This document shows, piece after piece, positions 16,701 through 25,459 of a stretch of 64,000 bases of DNA (the stretch's first letter is position 1; the number at the start of each line of letters is the position of its first letter). Origin of the DNA: Clostridia bacterium (GTDB lineage: Bacteria; Bacillota; Clostridia; Oscillospirales; Acutalibacteraceae). The position numbers and the translations under genes were made by a program. The notes under the pieces are model-generated. The model did not search any database. It had not been told where the DNA came from and saw only the letters and a program-made list of their open reading frames with translations. The stretch is taken from positions 1 to 64,000 of the forward strand of contig JAFQEL010000046.1 in NCBI GenBank assembly GCA_017399065.1. Reading direction: 5' to 3'.

Positions 16701-19118
16701 ATGAAAGAACTTCATATGATATGCAACGCTCACCTTGACCCCGTATGGCTCTGGCAGAAGCCCGAGGGTATAGCCGAGGCTATATCGACATTCCGCGTTG
16801 CGGCAGATTTCTGCGAGGAGTTTGACGGCTTTATTTTTAACCACAACGAATCCGTGCTTTACGAATGGGTTGAGGAAAACGAGCCTGAGCTTTTTGCACG
16901 CATACAGCGGCTTGTAAAGCAAGGCAAGTGGCGTATAATGGGCGGCTGGTATTTACAGCCCGACTGCGTTATGCCCTGCGGTGAAAGCTTCATCCGTCAG
17001 ATTGAAACCGGCAAAAAATATTTCAAGGAAAAATTCGGTGTAACACCGACAACCGCAATCAACTTTGACCCCTTCGGTCACACGAGAGGTCTTGTGCAGA
17101 TACTCAAAAAAAGCGGCTACGACTCGTATGTGTTTATGCGTCCTGCGTGGGTTGAAGCTGAGCACGATTTTATATGGCGCGGCTTTGACGGCAGCGAAAT
17201 ACTTGCCCATAAGCTCAGCGGCGGCTACAACACGGGCAAGGGCAAGGTGATAAACAAAATCAACCTTGCGCTCGAGCGTGAATACGGCGACGGAGTGAAT
17301 ATGACCTTCTGGGGTATCGGCAACCACGGCGGAGGCCCGTCAAGAGAAGATCTAAAAACCATAGCAGAGTATATGTCTGCTCATCCCGAACAAGGGCTTC
17401 GTCACTCGTGGTGTGAAAATTATTTTGAGCGTATCAACAAATCAAACCTTGAGGTTTTTGATGAGTCGCTCAACTACACAATGGTCGGCTGTTATACCTC
17501 AATGGTACGTATAAAGCAGGCTCATCGCAAGCTCGAAAATGACCTTGCAGTCTGCGAAAAAATGCTCGCGCTCAGCGGAGCTTCTTACGATAAATCTGAA
17601 CTCGAAAAAGCAGAAAAAGCTCTGCTTTTCTGTGAGTTTCACGATATTCTGCCCGGCTCGGGCATAAAGGCGGTTGAGGAGGACTGCCTGCGTCTGCTTT
17701 CATACGGCAGTGAGATTGCGGACAGATACAAGACAAAGGCTTTCTTTAAGCTGTGTGAGGGACAGCCCAAGGCAAAGGACGGCGAAATTCCCGTGCTTGT
17801 TTTCAATCCGCATCCGTATAAAATCACGCAGGATGTTGAGGTTGAATTCCAGCTTCAGGACCAGAACTGGAACGAAAACGAGGTAACGCTTGTCAGAGTG
17901 CGTGACAAAAACGGCAATTATCTGCCCTCACAGAATGAAAAGGAGGCTTGCACGTTCAGTCTCGATTGGCGCAAGCGTGTGTGCTTTAGTGCAGAGCTTG
18001 AGCCGATGAGCATAAACCGCTTTGACTGCGAGCTATATGTCGAGAATTATCCCAAACGTAAGATCGAGCCCTGCGACGAGAATCAGACGCACTTTACGTT
18101 TGACAACGGCATAATGCAGGCGACAATAAACAAGCAGACGGGACTTATCGACAGCTATACATATAACGGAAAAGATATGCTGACGACAGACAGTGCAAAA
18201 ATTACTGCCGCAAAAGATAACGAAGACCCGTGGGGAATGAACGTTGACAGCTTCAATGATACCTTAGGTGAATTCACATTGCTGAGTGATAAAGAGGTCA
18301 ATGAATTCAACGGATATCCCGATGAAAAAATACCCAATGTAAGAGTAATCGAAAACGGTGCTGTACGCACAAAGCTTCAGGCGATTTTCGGTTGTGACAA
18401 ATCTTATGCGGTTGTAACATACACTCTGCCTAAAAGCGGAAATTATATTGATATAAAAATCAAGCTGCTTTCAAACGACAACAACAGATTTTACAAGCTC
18501 AACCTCAACACCGCTTTTGATAAGCCTGATTTTTGGGGTCAGACAGCCTTCGGCACTGAGAAGCTCCGCACGGAAGGTGAGGAGGCTGTTTATCAGAAAT
18601 GGTGCGGTGTTTACGAAAACGGTGAAGGTATAACAGTGCTGAATAAAGGCACATACGGCGGCAGTCTTGATAAAAACGTGCTCGGTATTTCACTGCTTCG
18701 CACTCCTGTATATTCGGCTCACCCGATAAATGACAGACCACTTGCCGACACTGACCGTGCACACGACCATATTGACATAGGCGAGCGTGAGTTTGAGTAC
18801 AGAATTACTGCAGACAACGCACAGCCTGATATGCAGGCGGAGATTTACAATCAGCCTTGCATTGCTCTTTCATTCTTCCCGTCGGGTCTGGGCGTTAAGA
18901 AGCATACGGCTGTTGAAATCAACAATCCCGATGTTATTATGACAAGGCTCTGCAAAACCGATAAAGGTACGCTGATAAGGCTGTTCAATTCAACCGACAA
19001 GCACGCAAAGGCGGAGCTTGAATTTAACGGTAAGGTTTTAAGTGTTGATATGGGTGCATTTGAGGTGCAGACTTATATCTTTGCCGAAGGTGAGTTTTTT
19101 AAGAGTAATTTGTTCTGA
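16701..19118 (+). CDS. alpha-mannosidase, glycoside hydrolase family 38
   Basis: An 805-residue cytoplasmic glycosidase (no signal peptide) that should release mannose or mannose-containing residues from imported glycans. GH38 landmarks are zinc ligands in NAHLDPVWLW near the start, the nucleophile/zinc ligand aspartate D123 in NFDPFGHTRGL, and a WGIGNHGGGPSR segment holding the late histidine. The C-terminal half is beta-rich, as in the family. The active-site set appears complete. Its neighbours are a lipase and a TM2 protein, so no dedicated transporter is seen; a second GH38 gene occurs at 25460. Confidence 0.9.
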   Translation: MKELHMICNAHLDPVWLWQKPEGIAEAISTFRVAADFCEEFDGFIFNHNESVLYEWVEENEPELFARIQRLVKQGKWRIMGGWYLQPDCVMPCGESFIRQIETGKKYFKEKFGVTPTTAINFDPFGHTRGLVQILKKSGYDSYVFMRPAWVEAEHDFIWRGFDGSEILAHKLSGGYNTGKGKVINKINLALEREYGDGVNMTFWGIGNHGGGPSREDLKTIAEYMSAHPEQGLRHSWCENYFERINKSNLEVFDESLNYTMVGCYTSMVRIKQAHRKLENDLAVCEKMLALSGASYDKSELEKAEKALLFCEFHDILPGSGIKAVEEDCLRLLSYGSEIADRYKTKAFFKLCEGQPKAKDGEIPVLVFNPHPYKITQDVEVEFQLQDQNWNENEVTLVRVRDKNGNYLPSQNEKEACTFSLDWRKRVCFSAELEPMSINRFDCELYVENYPKRKIEPCDENQTHFTFDNGIMQATINKQTGLIDSYTYNGKDMLTTDSAKITAAKDNEDPWGMNVDSFNDTLGEFTLLSDKEVNEFNGYPDEKIPNVRVIENGAVRTKLQAIFGCDKSYAVVTYTLPKSGNYIDIKIKLLSNDNNRFYKLNLNTAFDKPDFWGQTAFGTEKLRTEGEEAVYQKWCGVYENGEGITVLNKGTYGGSLDKNVLGISLLRTPVYSAHPINDRPLADTDRAHDHIDIGEREFEYRITADNAQPDMQAEIYNQPCIALSFFPSGLGVKKHTAVEINNPDVIMTRLCKTDKGTLIRLFNSTDKHAKAELEFNGKVLSVDMGAFEVQTYIFAEGEFFKSNLF

Positions 19119-19185
19119 TAGGTCTTGACATATCGGATTTTTAAGCCTATATTGAAAATATACTAAATAAGGAGGATTATTTGTT

Positions 19186-19602
19186 ATGGATGAAAACAAT
19201 GTTTTTGAGCCTGAGTTTGTTGATGTTCCCGCTGAGGAAGCACCCGCTGCAGAACCTGCTCAGCCCACATACGAGCAGGAGCCTGTTTACGTGACTCCTC
19301 CTGCATTTGAACAGCCTGCAGTTTCACCGAAGAAGAGAACGGTTGCTCTTATTCTTGCAATCGTTGTGGGTGAACTCGGCATTAATCAGCTGTATCTCGG
19401 TCTCGGTTCAAAAAGACTTATCATGGCTATAATCGCTACTGTTTGCGATGCACTTAGCTGGATTCCGGTTCTCGGTTGGATAACCGCTATTGCTTCTATA
19501 CCTCTCTGGATTATCTGCCTTGTCGGTGCAATCAAAGATATTATTGCAACAGCAAAGGGCACGATGCTTGACGGTCAGGGCTTGCCTGTTAAAAATTGGT
19601 AA
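19186..19602 (+). CDS. TM2-domain membrane protein
   Basis: 138 residues. The first 45 are acidic and proline-rich (EPVYVTPPAFEQP) and probably disordered, followed by a TM2-like domain: KKRTVALILAIVVGELGINQLYLGLGSKRLIMAIIAT with the GxxxxxxFYLG-type turn, then two more hydrophobic stretches. TM2 proteins are small membrane proteins of uncertain function. AGGAGG precedes the ATG by ten bases. It stands as a single gene ended by a strong terminator. Confidence 0.75.
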   Translation: MDENNVFEPEFVDVPAEEAPAAEPAQPTYEQEPVYVTPPAFEQPAVSPKKRTVALILAIVVGELGINQLYLGLGSKRLIMAIIATVCDALSWIPVLGWITAIASIPLWIICLVGAIKDIIATAKGTMLDGQGLPVKNW

Positions 19603-19615
19603 AAACACAATATTT

Positions 19616-19654
19616 AAGGCGTATGAGAATCAACTCATACGCCTTGATTTTTAT
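19616..19654. terminator. bidirectional terminator between TM2 gene and hydrolase gene
   Basis: A 12-bp perfect stem AAGGCGTATGAG/CTCATACGCCTT with a six-base loop and a T-rich right flank, in a convergent gap between stops at 19602 and 19657. Confidence 0.85.
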
Positions 19655-19656
19655 TA

Positions 19657-20637
19657 TTATTTGGTTGCTGTCTGTTTGTCGACAACCTCTGTCAGGAACG
19701 ATTTTATTGATTCATCATACAGCTCTGTGTGATACAGACGGAGCCTGGAATGCTGACCGTCCTTGAACCAGACGAGTCTTTTCTGTGAATCGGGTGTGCC
19801 CGCCGCGGCAAAAAGCTCCTTAGCCTTTTCAGGTGCGGAGTAAAAATCGGCATCGCCATGAAGCATAAGTAAGGGCTTTTTATAATTTGCAATCTTATGT
19901 ATCGGGCCGATCTTCATTGAATAGCCGGTATAGTGCTTTGCAAACATATTGACAAAGTCGATGACGATAAAAGACGGTGCATGAAAGCCTTTCATACGAC
20001 GTTTGAAGCTGTGATAGAAGGTGGAATACATACCGTCGGCAACAAATGCACTGAAGTAATCGGGGCAGTTATCGGCAGTGAGCGCATACATCGAACAGGC
20101 ACAGCCGATACAGATTCCGTGAAGGACGATTGATTTCACACCGTAATCTCTGTGAAGAATTTCGCCCCAGTGGAGCACATCACGGCTCTCGTTAAAACCG
20201 AAGGAGCTGTATTTGCCGTCGCTCTTACCGTGGCAACGCTGGTCGAGAGTGAGTACATTGTATCCGCTTTCGATATAAGCTTTTGTGTAGTAAGAGCTGT
20301 AGGTCATACCTTCGGTACGGCCGGGCACGATGATTACCGCGCGGTCGAAGCCGAAATCGTAATACTCGGCATAGAGGTTGAAGCCTTCGTTTATGGTATG
20401 AAGCTTGATTTTTTTGTCGGCAAACTGTTTTATATAGCCCGTGCCTTCTTCGTACATTTCTTTAAGCTCGGGATTGTCGTAAGACACGGTATTGTTCCAG
20501 CTGTCTTTTTTCTTACGGGTGAGCGTATTCCAGAAAATAATACGTGCGACAATAATATTCGCAATCGTCACGGCAACGGCAAGCACAACAAAAACAGCAA
20601 CCGCAATAATAATATAGAGGTTGACCATTGTATTCAC
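19657..20637 (-). CDS. membrane-anchored alpha/beta hydrolase with a GxCxG nucleophile elbow
   Basis: 326 residues. A long N-terminal membrane segment (residues 6-37) is followed by an alpha/beta hydrolase domain of the serine-aminopeptidase-like group: AVIIVPGRTEGMTY, LDQRCHGKSDGKYSSFG, then the nucleophile elbow HGICIGCACS, an acid DGDADFY loop and a histidine in DGQHSRLR. The usual serine is replaced by Cys176 (GICIG), as in dienelactone-hydrolase-type enzymes. It starts ten bases after the fakA stop, so it is the third gene of the fakB-fakA transcript and may act on lipids or acyl groups; that is inference. Confidence 0.75.
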   Translation of the reverse strand: MNTMVNLYIIIAVAVFVVLAVAVTIANIIVARIIFWNTLTRKKKDSWNNTVSYDNPELKEMYEEGTGYIKQFADKKIKLHTINEGFNLYAEYYDFGFDRAVIIVPGRTEGMTYSSYYTKAYIESGYNVLTLDQRCHGKSDGKYSSFGFNESRDVLHWGEILHRDYGVKSIVLHGICIGCACSMYALTADNCPDYFSAFVADGMYSTFYHSFKRRMKGFHAPSFIVIDFVNMFAKHYTGYSMKIGPIHKIANYKKPLLMLHGDADFYSAPEKAKELFAAAGTPDSQKRLVWFKDGQHSRLRLYHTELYDESIKSFLTEVVDKQTATK

Positions 20638-20646
20638 TTCCGTATA

Positions 20647-22290
20647 TTATTCAAAGGATAAAAGGAGATCAAACGATCTCATATGAGTCTGAACAAAATC
20701 GGTTTCGGTGAAAACGCTTTTGTTTTTTATATAATCGGTAAGCTCATCTGCATCGGTTTTGCTGAAAGATGAGCCTGCAAAAAAGGTTACGTTATCCCTT
20801 TCCTGATCGGCAAATACCGCGTGCACAACCTGCTTTGCAACTTCGTTTACGTTCTGACCGACGGCGAGTATTCTGTTACCCGCCAGAGCAATAACGTCGT
20901 TTTTGGCGATGATAAAATTGACGGAGCTGTCGAAAACGGTATCCTTTGCCGAGTGTGTGATTACGACGTCGTATATATTGCTGACAGTACGGCTGATATC
21001 GGAGCAGACAGACTCAGGATCGTCGGATGCATAGTCGATAATTGCAAGTGAGGCGTAACAGTCGGCAACAGATTTTGTATCGGCTATGAAAACGTTTGTT
21101 TTGTCTGTAAGCTCCTTTGCCTGAGAAGCTACGAGCATAAGATTTTTATCGTTGGGAAGCACGATAACGTTTTTATTCTCTGACGCCCTGAATGCCCTGA
21201 TAAAATCATCGGCAGAAGGTGAGTAGCCGTTAAAAGCGTTGATGACAACGTCAGCACCCATTTCCATAAAAAGATCTGACAGGTATTCATTGGGAGCAAC
21301 GCAGACGAGCGCAAAATTGCCCGACTCGGAATTTGGAGAAACAACAACTGTTTTGTGGAGCTCGGAATGCTGTACGCTCATATTTTCAATCTTTAGTGAC
21401 AGAAATTCGCCGAAACGGTGAGCATAGGCAAGTACCGTTTCCGGTGCCGTTGTGTGCACGTGGAACTTTACTTTGTCGTTTTCAAAAGAAGCTACGACTG
21501 AGCCGCCGAGCAAATTGAGCTGCTTTATGAACGTGTCGGAATTTACAAATTCTTTACTGTCAAGAAGCTGAAGCAGACCCTCGGTGCAGTAGCCGTAATC
21601 AAAGCTGCTTGAACGGTTGAATGCGCTGTAGTCGATAACGGCATTTTTGTCAGCGAGAGGTTTATGTGCTTCGAGTTCTTCACCGCAGAGATATTTCTGC
21701 ATACCTTCGAAAAAGCAGACAAGACCTGCTCCGCCGCTGTCAACAACGCCTGCACTTTTGAGCACCGGCAGAAGCTCAGGCGTTTTTTCGAGCGTTATCT
21801 TTGCCTGAGCAAGAAAGTCGCACAGAAGCTCTGTAAGGTCGCTGTAAGTGTTTTGTGAAACAGCCTGGGCTGCTTCGCGGGCAACGGTTAGTATTGTGCC
21901 CTCGGCAGGATGCGAAACACCGCCGTAAGCGTACTCAACACCGCTTAGAAGTGCCTTTGTGAAGCAGTCGCAGTCAGCCTCAGCTTCTCCGTTTTTGTAA
22001 AACACGAGTGAAAAACCCTTGAGAAACTGCGAAAGGATGACACCCGAGTTACCTCGTGCGCCGTATACAACCGTGTCGGTAAACTTTTTGGCCGTATCCG
22101 GCAGCTCAGCTTCAAAATTTTCAATTGCAGCAAAGCCGTTGCGTACGGTTGTGAGCATATTTGTACCTGTGTCGCCGTCGGGAACCGGAAACACATTCAT
22201 ATCGTTTAATTTTTCGCAATTGACAGCAAGATTACGCATACCGTAATCTATCAGTGTGCGAAACAGCTGTCCGTTAATAGATTTGCACAT
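20647..22290 (-). CDS. fakA: fatty acid kinase catalytic subunit FakA (DAK2 domain)
   Basis: 547 residues, the normal length of FakA/YloV. The kinase phosphorylates fatty acids held by FakB, feeding phospholipid synthesis. The DAK2 nucleotide-binding motifs are intact: NVFPVPDGDTGTNM near residue 33 and GARGNSGVILSQF near 77. A middle segment and a C-terminal DegV-like half follow. It is 25 nt downstream of a DegV-family gene on the same strand, the natural partner. The enzyme family also includes dihydroxyacetone kinases, but length and partner favour FakA. Confidence 0.9.
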   Translation of the reverse strand: MCKSINGQLFRTLIDYGMRNLAVNCEKLNDMNVFPVPDGDTGTNMLTTVRNGFAAIENFEAELPDTAKKFTDTVVYGARGNSGVILSQFLKGFSLVFYKNGEAEADCDCFTKALLSGVEYAYGGVSHPAEGTILTVAREAAQAVSQNTYSDLTELLCDFLAQAKITLEKTPELLPVLKSAGVVDSGGAGLVCFFEGMQKYLCGEELEAHKPLADKNAVIDYSAFNRSSSFDYGYCTEGLLQLLDSKEFVNSDTFIKQLNLLGGSVVASFENDKVKFHVHTTAPETVLAYAHRFGEFLSLKIENMSVQHSELHKTVVVSPNSESGNFALVCVAPNEYLSDLFMEMGADVVINAFNGYSPSADDFIRAFRASENKNVIVLPNDKNLMLVASQAKELTDKTNVFIADTKSVADCYASLAIIDYASDDPESVCSDISRTVSNIYDVVITHSAKDTVFDSSVNFIIAKNDVIALAGNRILAVGQNVNEVAKQVVHAVFADQERDNVTFFAGSSFSKTDADELTDYIKNKSVFTETDFVQTHMRSFDLLLSFE

Positions 22291-22315
22291 GGGCTTTTGT
22301 CAGCAACTCCTGTCG

Positions 22316-23251
22316 TTAAGAATTGAGTGCGGTGATAATATCTTTTTCGGCAGAAAGGTCTGTAACCTCGTTGCCGAAATAATATATGCCTATCATACCG
22401 GGGCCGATGTTGGTTGCATTTGCACAGAAGCAGCTTGAGATGAATACTTTTTTGAAGCTGTATTCCTTCTCAATCATTTCTTTAAGAGCATTTGCATATT
22501 CTTCTCTGTCGGTATGATATATTACGGCGTAATTGTTTTTGATATCCGTGGCTGTTTTGCCGACATATTTAACGGTAAGCTCAAGAGCCTTGCGTATACC
22601 CTTTGCCTTGGTGAGTACGGTTACATAACCTTCGCTGTTGCAGTCACCCATAGGCTTTACGTTTGCGAAATTGCCCATAATTGCTTTGCCCATTGTGATG
22701 CGGCCTCTGCGTGCGACGGCAACAAGGTCATCAACGGGTCCCATCTGATGTACACGCTGCTTGTTTGCCTCAAGCCACTCGATAACCTCTGTGAATGACT
22801 TCCCTTCTTTTTGCATAAGGCTTGCATACAGCGTGAGCAGAGCAAAAGCACCCGACATACGCATTGAATCGAAGCAGTAAATATTTGCCTCGGGATATTT
22901 TTCTTTTACTTTTTTTGCGGCTGCGCAGGTAAAATCATAAGTGCCGCTGATTTTGGATGAGAGTGACATGCTCAGCACGCTGTAACCGTCTTTTACATAT
23001 TTCTCAAAGATGTCTATGTATTCGTCAAGAGTGGGCGGCGCTGTTGAGATCTTTACTTTTTTGTCAGCAAGCAGGCGGTAGTATTCCTCTTGGCTGATAA
23101 GGGACCAGTCGAGCTTTGTTTTCATATCCCTTTCCATGCCGTTTTCGTTAATATGAATGTAGCCGTTGATGTATTCCTGCATACCGCAGAAGTTACGCAT
23201 TTCTTCGGAAAGGTCGCAGGTGATATCAGCGAGAATGACGTATTTTTTCAT
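22316..23251 (-). CDS. fakB: DegV family fatty-acid-binding protein (FakB)
   Basis: 311 residues. DegV/FakB proteins bind one fatty acid and present it to FakA. The N-terminal KKYVILADITCDLSEE and the later KVKISTAPPTLDEYIDIFEKYVKDGYSVLSMSLSSKISGTYD region match the conserved fatty-acid carboxylate-binding parts of the family; RRGRITMGKAIMG and the C-terminal IGPGMIGIYYFG are also typical. It has a good AGGAG site and is the first gene of the fakB-fakA-hydrolase transcript. Confidence 0.9.
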   Translation of the reverse strand: MKKYVILADITCDLSEEMRNFCGMQEYINGYIHINENGMERDMKTKLDWSLISQEEYYRLLADKKVKISTAPPTLDEYIDIFEKYVKDGYSVLSMSLSSKISGTYDFTCAAAKKVKEKYPEANIYCFDSMRMSGAFALLTLYASLMQKEGKSFTEVIEWLEANKQRVHQMGPVDDLVAVARRGRITMGKAIMGNFANVKPMGDCNSEGYVTVLTKAKGIRKALELTVKYVGKTATDIKNNYAVIYHTDREEYANALKEMIEKEYSFKKVFISSCFCANATNIGPGMIGIYYFGNEVTDLSAEKDIITALNS

Positions 23252-23374
23252 AATGCTTTGCTCCTTCTGTAAATTTTAGGCTTTAATAATCTGTGTTTGT
23301 ACTGAATTTAAAGATAAAAAAACAATTACAAATTACATCAAATCGTAACATATTTCGACCCAAAAGTCAACAAT

Positions 23375-23406
23375 GCCGCCTGCAGAGACTCAGCCCGACA
23401 GGCGGC
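23375..23406 (-). terminator. hairpin after the lipoprotein gene
   Basis: GCCGCCTG/CAGGCGGC, an 8-bp stem, in the gap between the minus-strand stop at 23423 and the fakB start. The T run is better on the plus side (AATTTTTA), so its direction of action is uncertain. Confidence 0.55.
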
Positions 23407-23422
23407 AATTTTTACCGTGAAA

Positions 23423-24271
23423 TCAGTATGTGATCGTATAATCTTTTTCGAAGGTGAAGCCGAGAGAAGCATCGTGAGTGCCGAACATATTGACCCTTAT
23501 TTTCAGAATAAGGGGTGTGGTATAGTTTGAACTGACCATTTTGCCTGTTGCTTTATCTATTGTTGCTCTTACGACACAGCTGTAATATTCGGTTGAAAAA
23601 TCTTCGATGAAGGGAGCTTTTTCTGCAACCTCGCCGGCTTCAATAACGTCGCAGACAGCACCTATGCCTACACCTGCCGTTGGATTTTTGTGTTCCTTGA
23701 GCTTAAGTACGATTTTGTATTCACTGCCGGTATCGGTGCAGGTTGCTTCCGCAACATATGCAGGGTCGAGCTTACTTACATAGCTTTGGTCGGGTACAAG
23801 GTACTCGGACTGTATATCTGCTTTGGCTGCATAAATAATCGGTTCGGTGTCATCACCCATAAACGTAGTGAGCATACTCTCTGCGGTGGACTCAAGACCT
23901 GCAGGAATAACGACCTTATCGTTATTTACGGTACGTTTTTCGTAGTTCTTTACAACCTTTGTTGCATCGGTTTTTATTTTGTTTGCACTGTTATTGAAAA
24001 GAGCGACGATTTCTGCTGTTGTTTTCAAAGCAGATTCCGTAGGTGCTTCGGTTGTTTCTTCGGGTGCAGAGGTTTCTTCGGCTGAGGTCTGCTCCGTTTC
24101 GTACGTTACAGCTTCGGTTGACGAGGCAGGCTCGGTTACGGTAATGTCTGCCGCTGTTGTTACCGCAAGGTCTGCCGCTGTTGTGGTATCGTCGGGCCCG
24201 GAGTCGGGTGTACAGCCTGCTGAAAGTACCGTGATAATTAATGCCAATATGAAAGCGGATACTTTTTTCAT
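23423..24271 (-). CDS. secreted lipoprotein with Thr-rich linker
   Basis: 282 residues. The signal peptide ends with a lipobox (TVLSAGCTPD), so the protein should be anchored at the outer face of the membrane. Residues 25-90 are a Thr/Glu/Ala-rich linker. The remaining 190 residues form a domain I do not recognise (KTTAEIVALFNNSANKIKTDATKVVKNYEKR onward) ending with beta-strand-like sequence. A second gene at 30886-31737 encodes a protein of the same plan and similar domain, so these are paralogues. The start has only a weak ribosome site (GGGGGA). Confidence 0.75.
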   Translation of the reverse strand: MKKVSAFILALIITVLSAGCTPDSGPDDTTTAADLAVTTAADITVTEPASSTEAVTYETEQTSAEETSAPEETTEAPTESALKTTAEIVALFNNSANKIKTDATKVVKNYEKRTVNNDKVVIPAGLESTAESMLTTFMGDDTEPIIYAAKADIQSEYLVPDQSYVSKLDPAYVAEATCTDTGSEYKIVLKLKEHKNPTAGVGIGAVCDVIEAGEVAEKAPFIEDFSTEYYSCVVRATIDKATGKMVSSNYTTPLILKIRVNMFGTHDASLGFTFEKDYTITY

Positions 24272-24383
24272 TATACGTGTCCCCCTGAAAATTTATGACT
24301 TTATTATAGCACACGCACCGTGGGTTGCAAGCATTTTCTGCAGAGGAACTTTAATGTTACTTTGGCAAATAATATTTTTATTA

Positions 24384-24412
24384 TTTACTTATTGCGATTA
24401 ATATGGTAAAAT
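24384..24412 (+). promoter_or_regulatory. promoter of the HAD-GH38 operon
   Basis: TTTACT (24384-24389), 17-base spacer, TAAAAT (24407-24412), 40 bases before the HAD gene start. Confidence 0.45.
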
Positions 24413-24451
24413 ATAGTGATTTTATATTTTAACCTGAAAGGAAAAAGTGTT

Positions 24452-25447
24452 ATGATTCTCGACAAGAATGTAAACATACCCGACCTCGGCGTCATTGGCC
24501 CCGAGAGCGGTTTCCATCTTCTTGAAACAACAGAGGACGGCAAATTTATTACAGGCAAAAACGGTGTCGATTGCATCGTTGCAACAGGCGACAAGAAGGT
24601 TGAGTTTGTTTCCTTCGGCTCACACTCACTCGCTTGCGTCAAGTCAGCAATCGCTTACCCTGTTTACTACCCCGTATATCCGGTAAAGACCGAGTATCCT
24701 CTCAACGCTGTACTTATGGACCTTGACGGCACAACTGTACGCAGCGAGGATTTCTGGGTATGGATTATTCAGATGAGCACGGCAAGTATGCTCGGCAACC
24801 CGAAGTTTGAGCTTGAGGATGCTGACCTATCCTTCGTATCGGGTCACAGCGTAAGTGAGCACCTTCAGTACTGTATCGACAAGTACTGCCCCGGTGAATC
24901 TCTTGAGAAGGCACGTAACTTCTACTTTGAGCACACTCACAGAGAAATGGAAGAGATTATGGCAGGCAGAGGCAAGGACGGTGCTTTCACACCTACTCAG
25001 GGTGTCAAGGATTTCCTGCTTGAGCTTAAGAGTATGGGCATCAAAATCGGTCTTGTCACATCCGGTCTTTACGAAAAGGCATGGCCCGAAATCCTTTCCG
25101 CATTCAAGACCCTCGGTATGGGCGACCCCAAGGATTTCTATGATGCAATCATCTCTGCAGGCTTCCCGCTGCGTAAGGGCAGCGTAGGCACACTCGGTGA
25201 GCTTTCACCCAAGCCCCATCCTTGGCTCTACAGCGAGACATCAATCGTCGGTCTCGGCGAAGCTTTTGCAGACAGAAGCAGAGTTGTCGGCATTGAGGAC
25301 TCCGGTGCAGGTGCTTGCTCCGTACGTCTTGCAGGCTACACCACAATCGGTATTGCAGGCGGCAACATTGAATCCAGCGGTACAAAGGCTGTATGCTCAC
25401 ACTTCTGCAACAACTTTGAAGAAATTATGAAAATCATTAAAGGCTAA
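24452..25447 (+). CDS. HAD-superfamily hydrolase with N-terminal extension
   Basis: 332 residues from ATG 24452 (AAAGGAAAAAG ribosome site; an upstream start would lack one). After a 90-residue unfamiliar N-terminal part come the HAD motifs: motif I MDLDGTTVRSED, motif II IGLVTSGLYEKAW, and a motif IV region VVGIEDSGAGACSVRLAG. It is probably a small-molecule phosphatase or phosphomutase. Twelve bases separate it from the following GH38 gene, and the pair likely works in one sugar pathway, for instance on a mannose phosphate; substrate not determined. Confidence 0.85.
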   Translation: MILDKNVNIPDLGVIGPESGFHLLETTEDGKFITGKNGVDCIVATGDKKVEFVSFGSHSLACVKSAIAYPVYYPVYPVKTEYPLNAVLMDLDGTTVRSEDFWVWIIQMSTASMLGNPKFELEDADLSFVSGHSVSEHLQYCIDKYCPGESLEKARNFYFEHTHREMEEIMAGRGKDGAFTPTQGVKDFLLELKSMGIKIGLVTSGLYEKAWPEILSAFKTLGMGDPKDFYDAIISAGFPLRKGSVGTLGELSPKPHPWLYSETSIVGLGEAFADRSRVVGIEDSGAGACSVRLAGYTTIGIAGGNIESSGTKAVCSHFCNNFEEIMKIIKG

Positions 25448-25459
25448 GGAGGTCTATCA

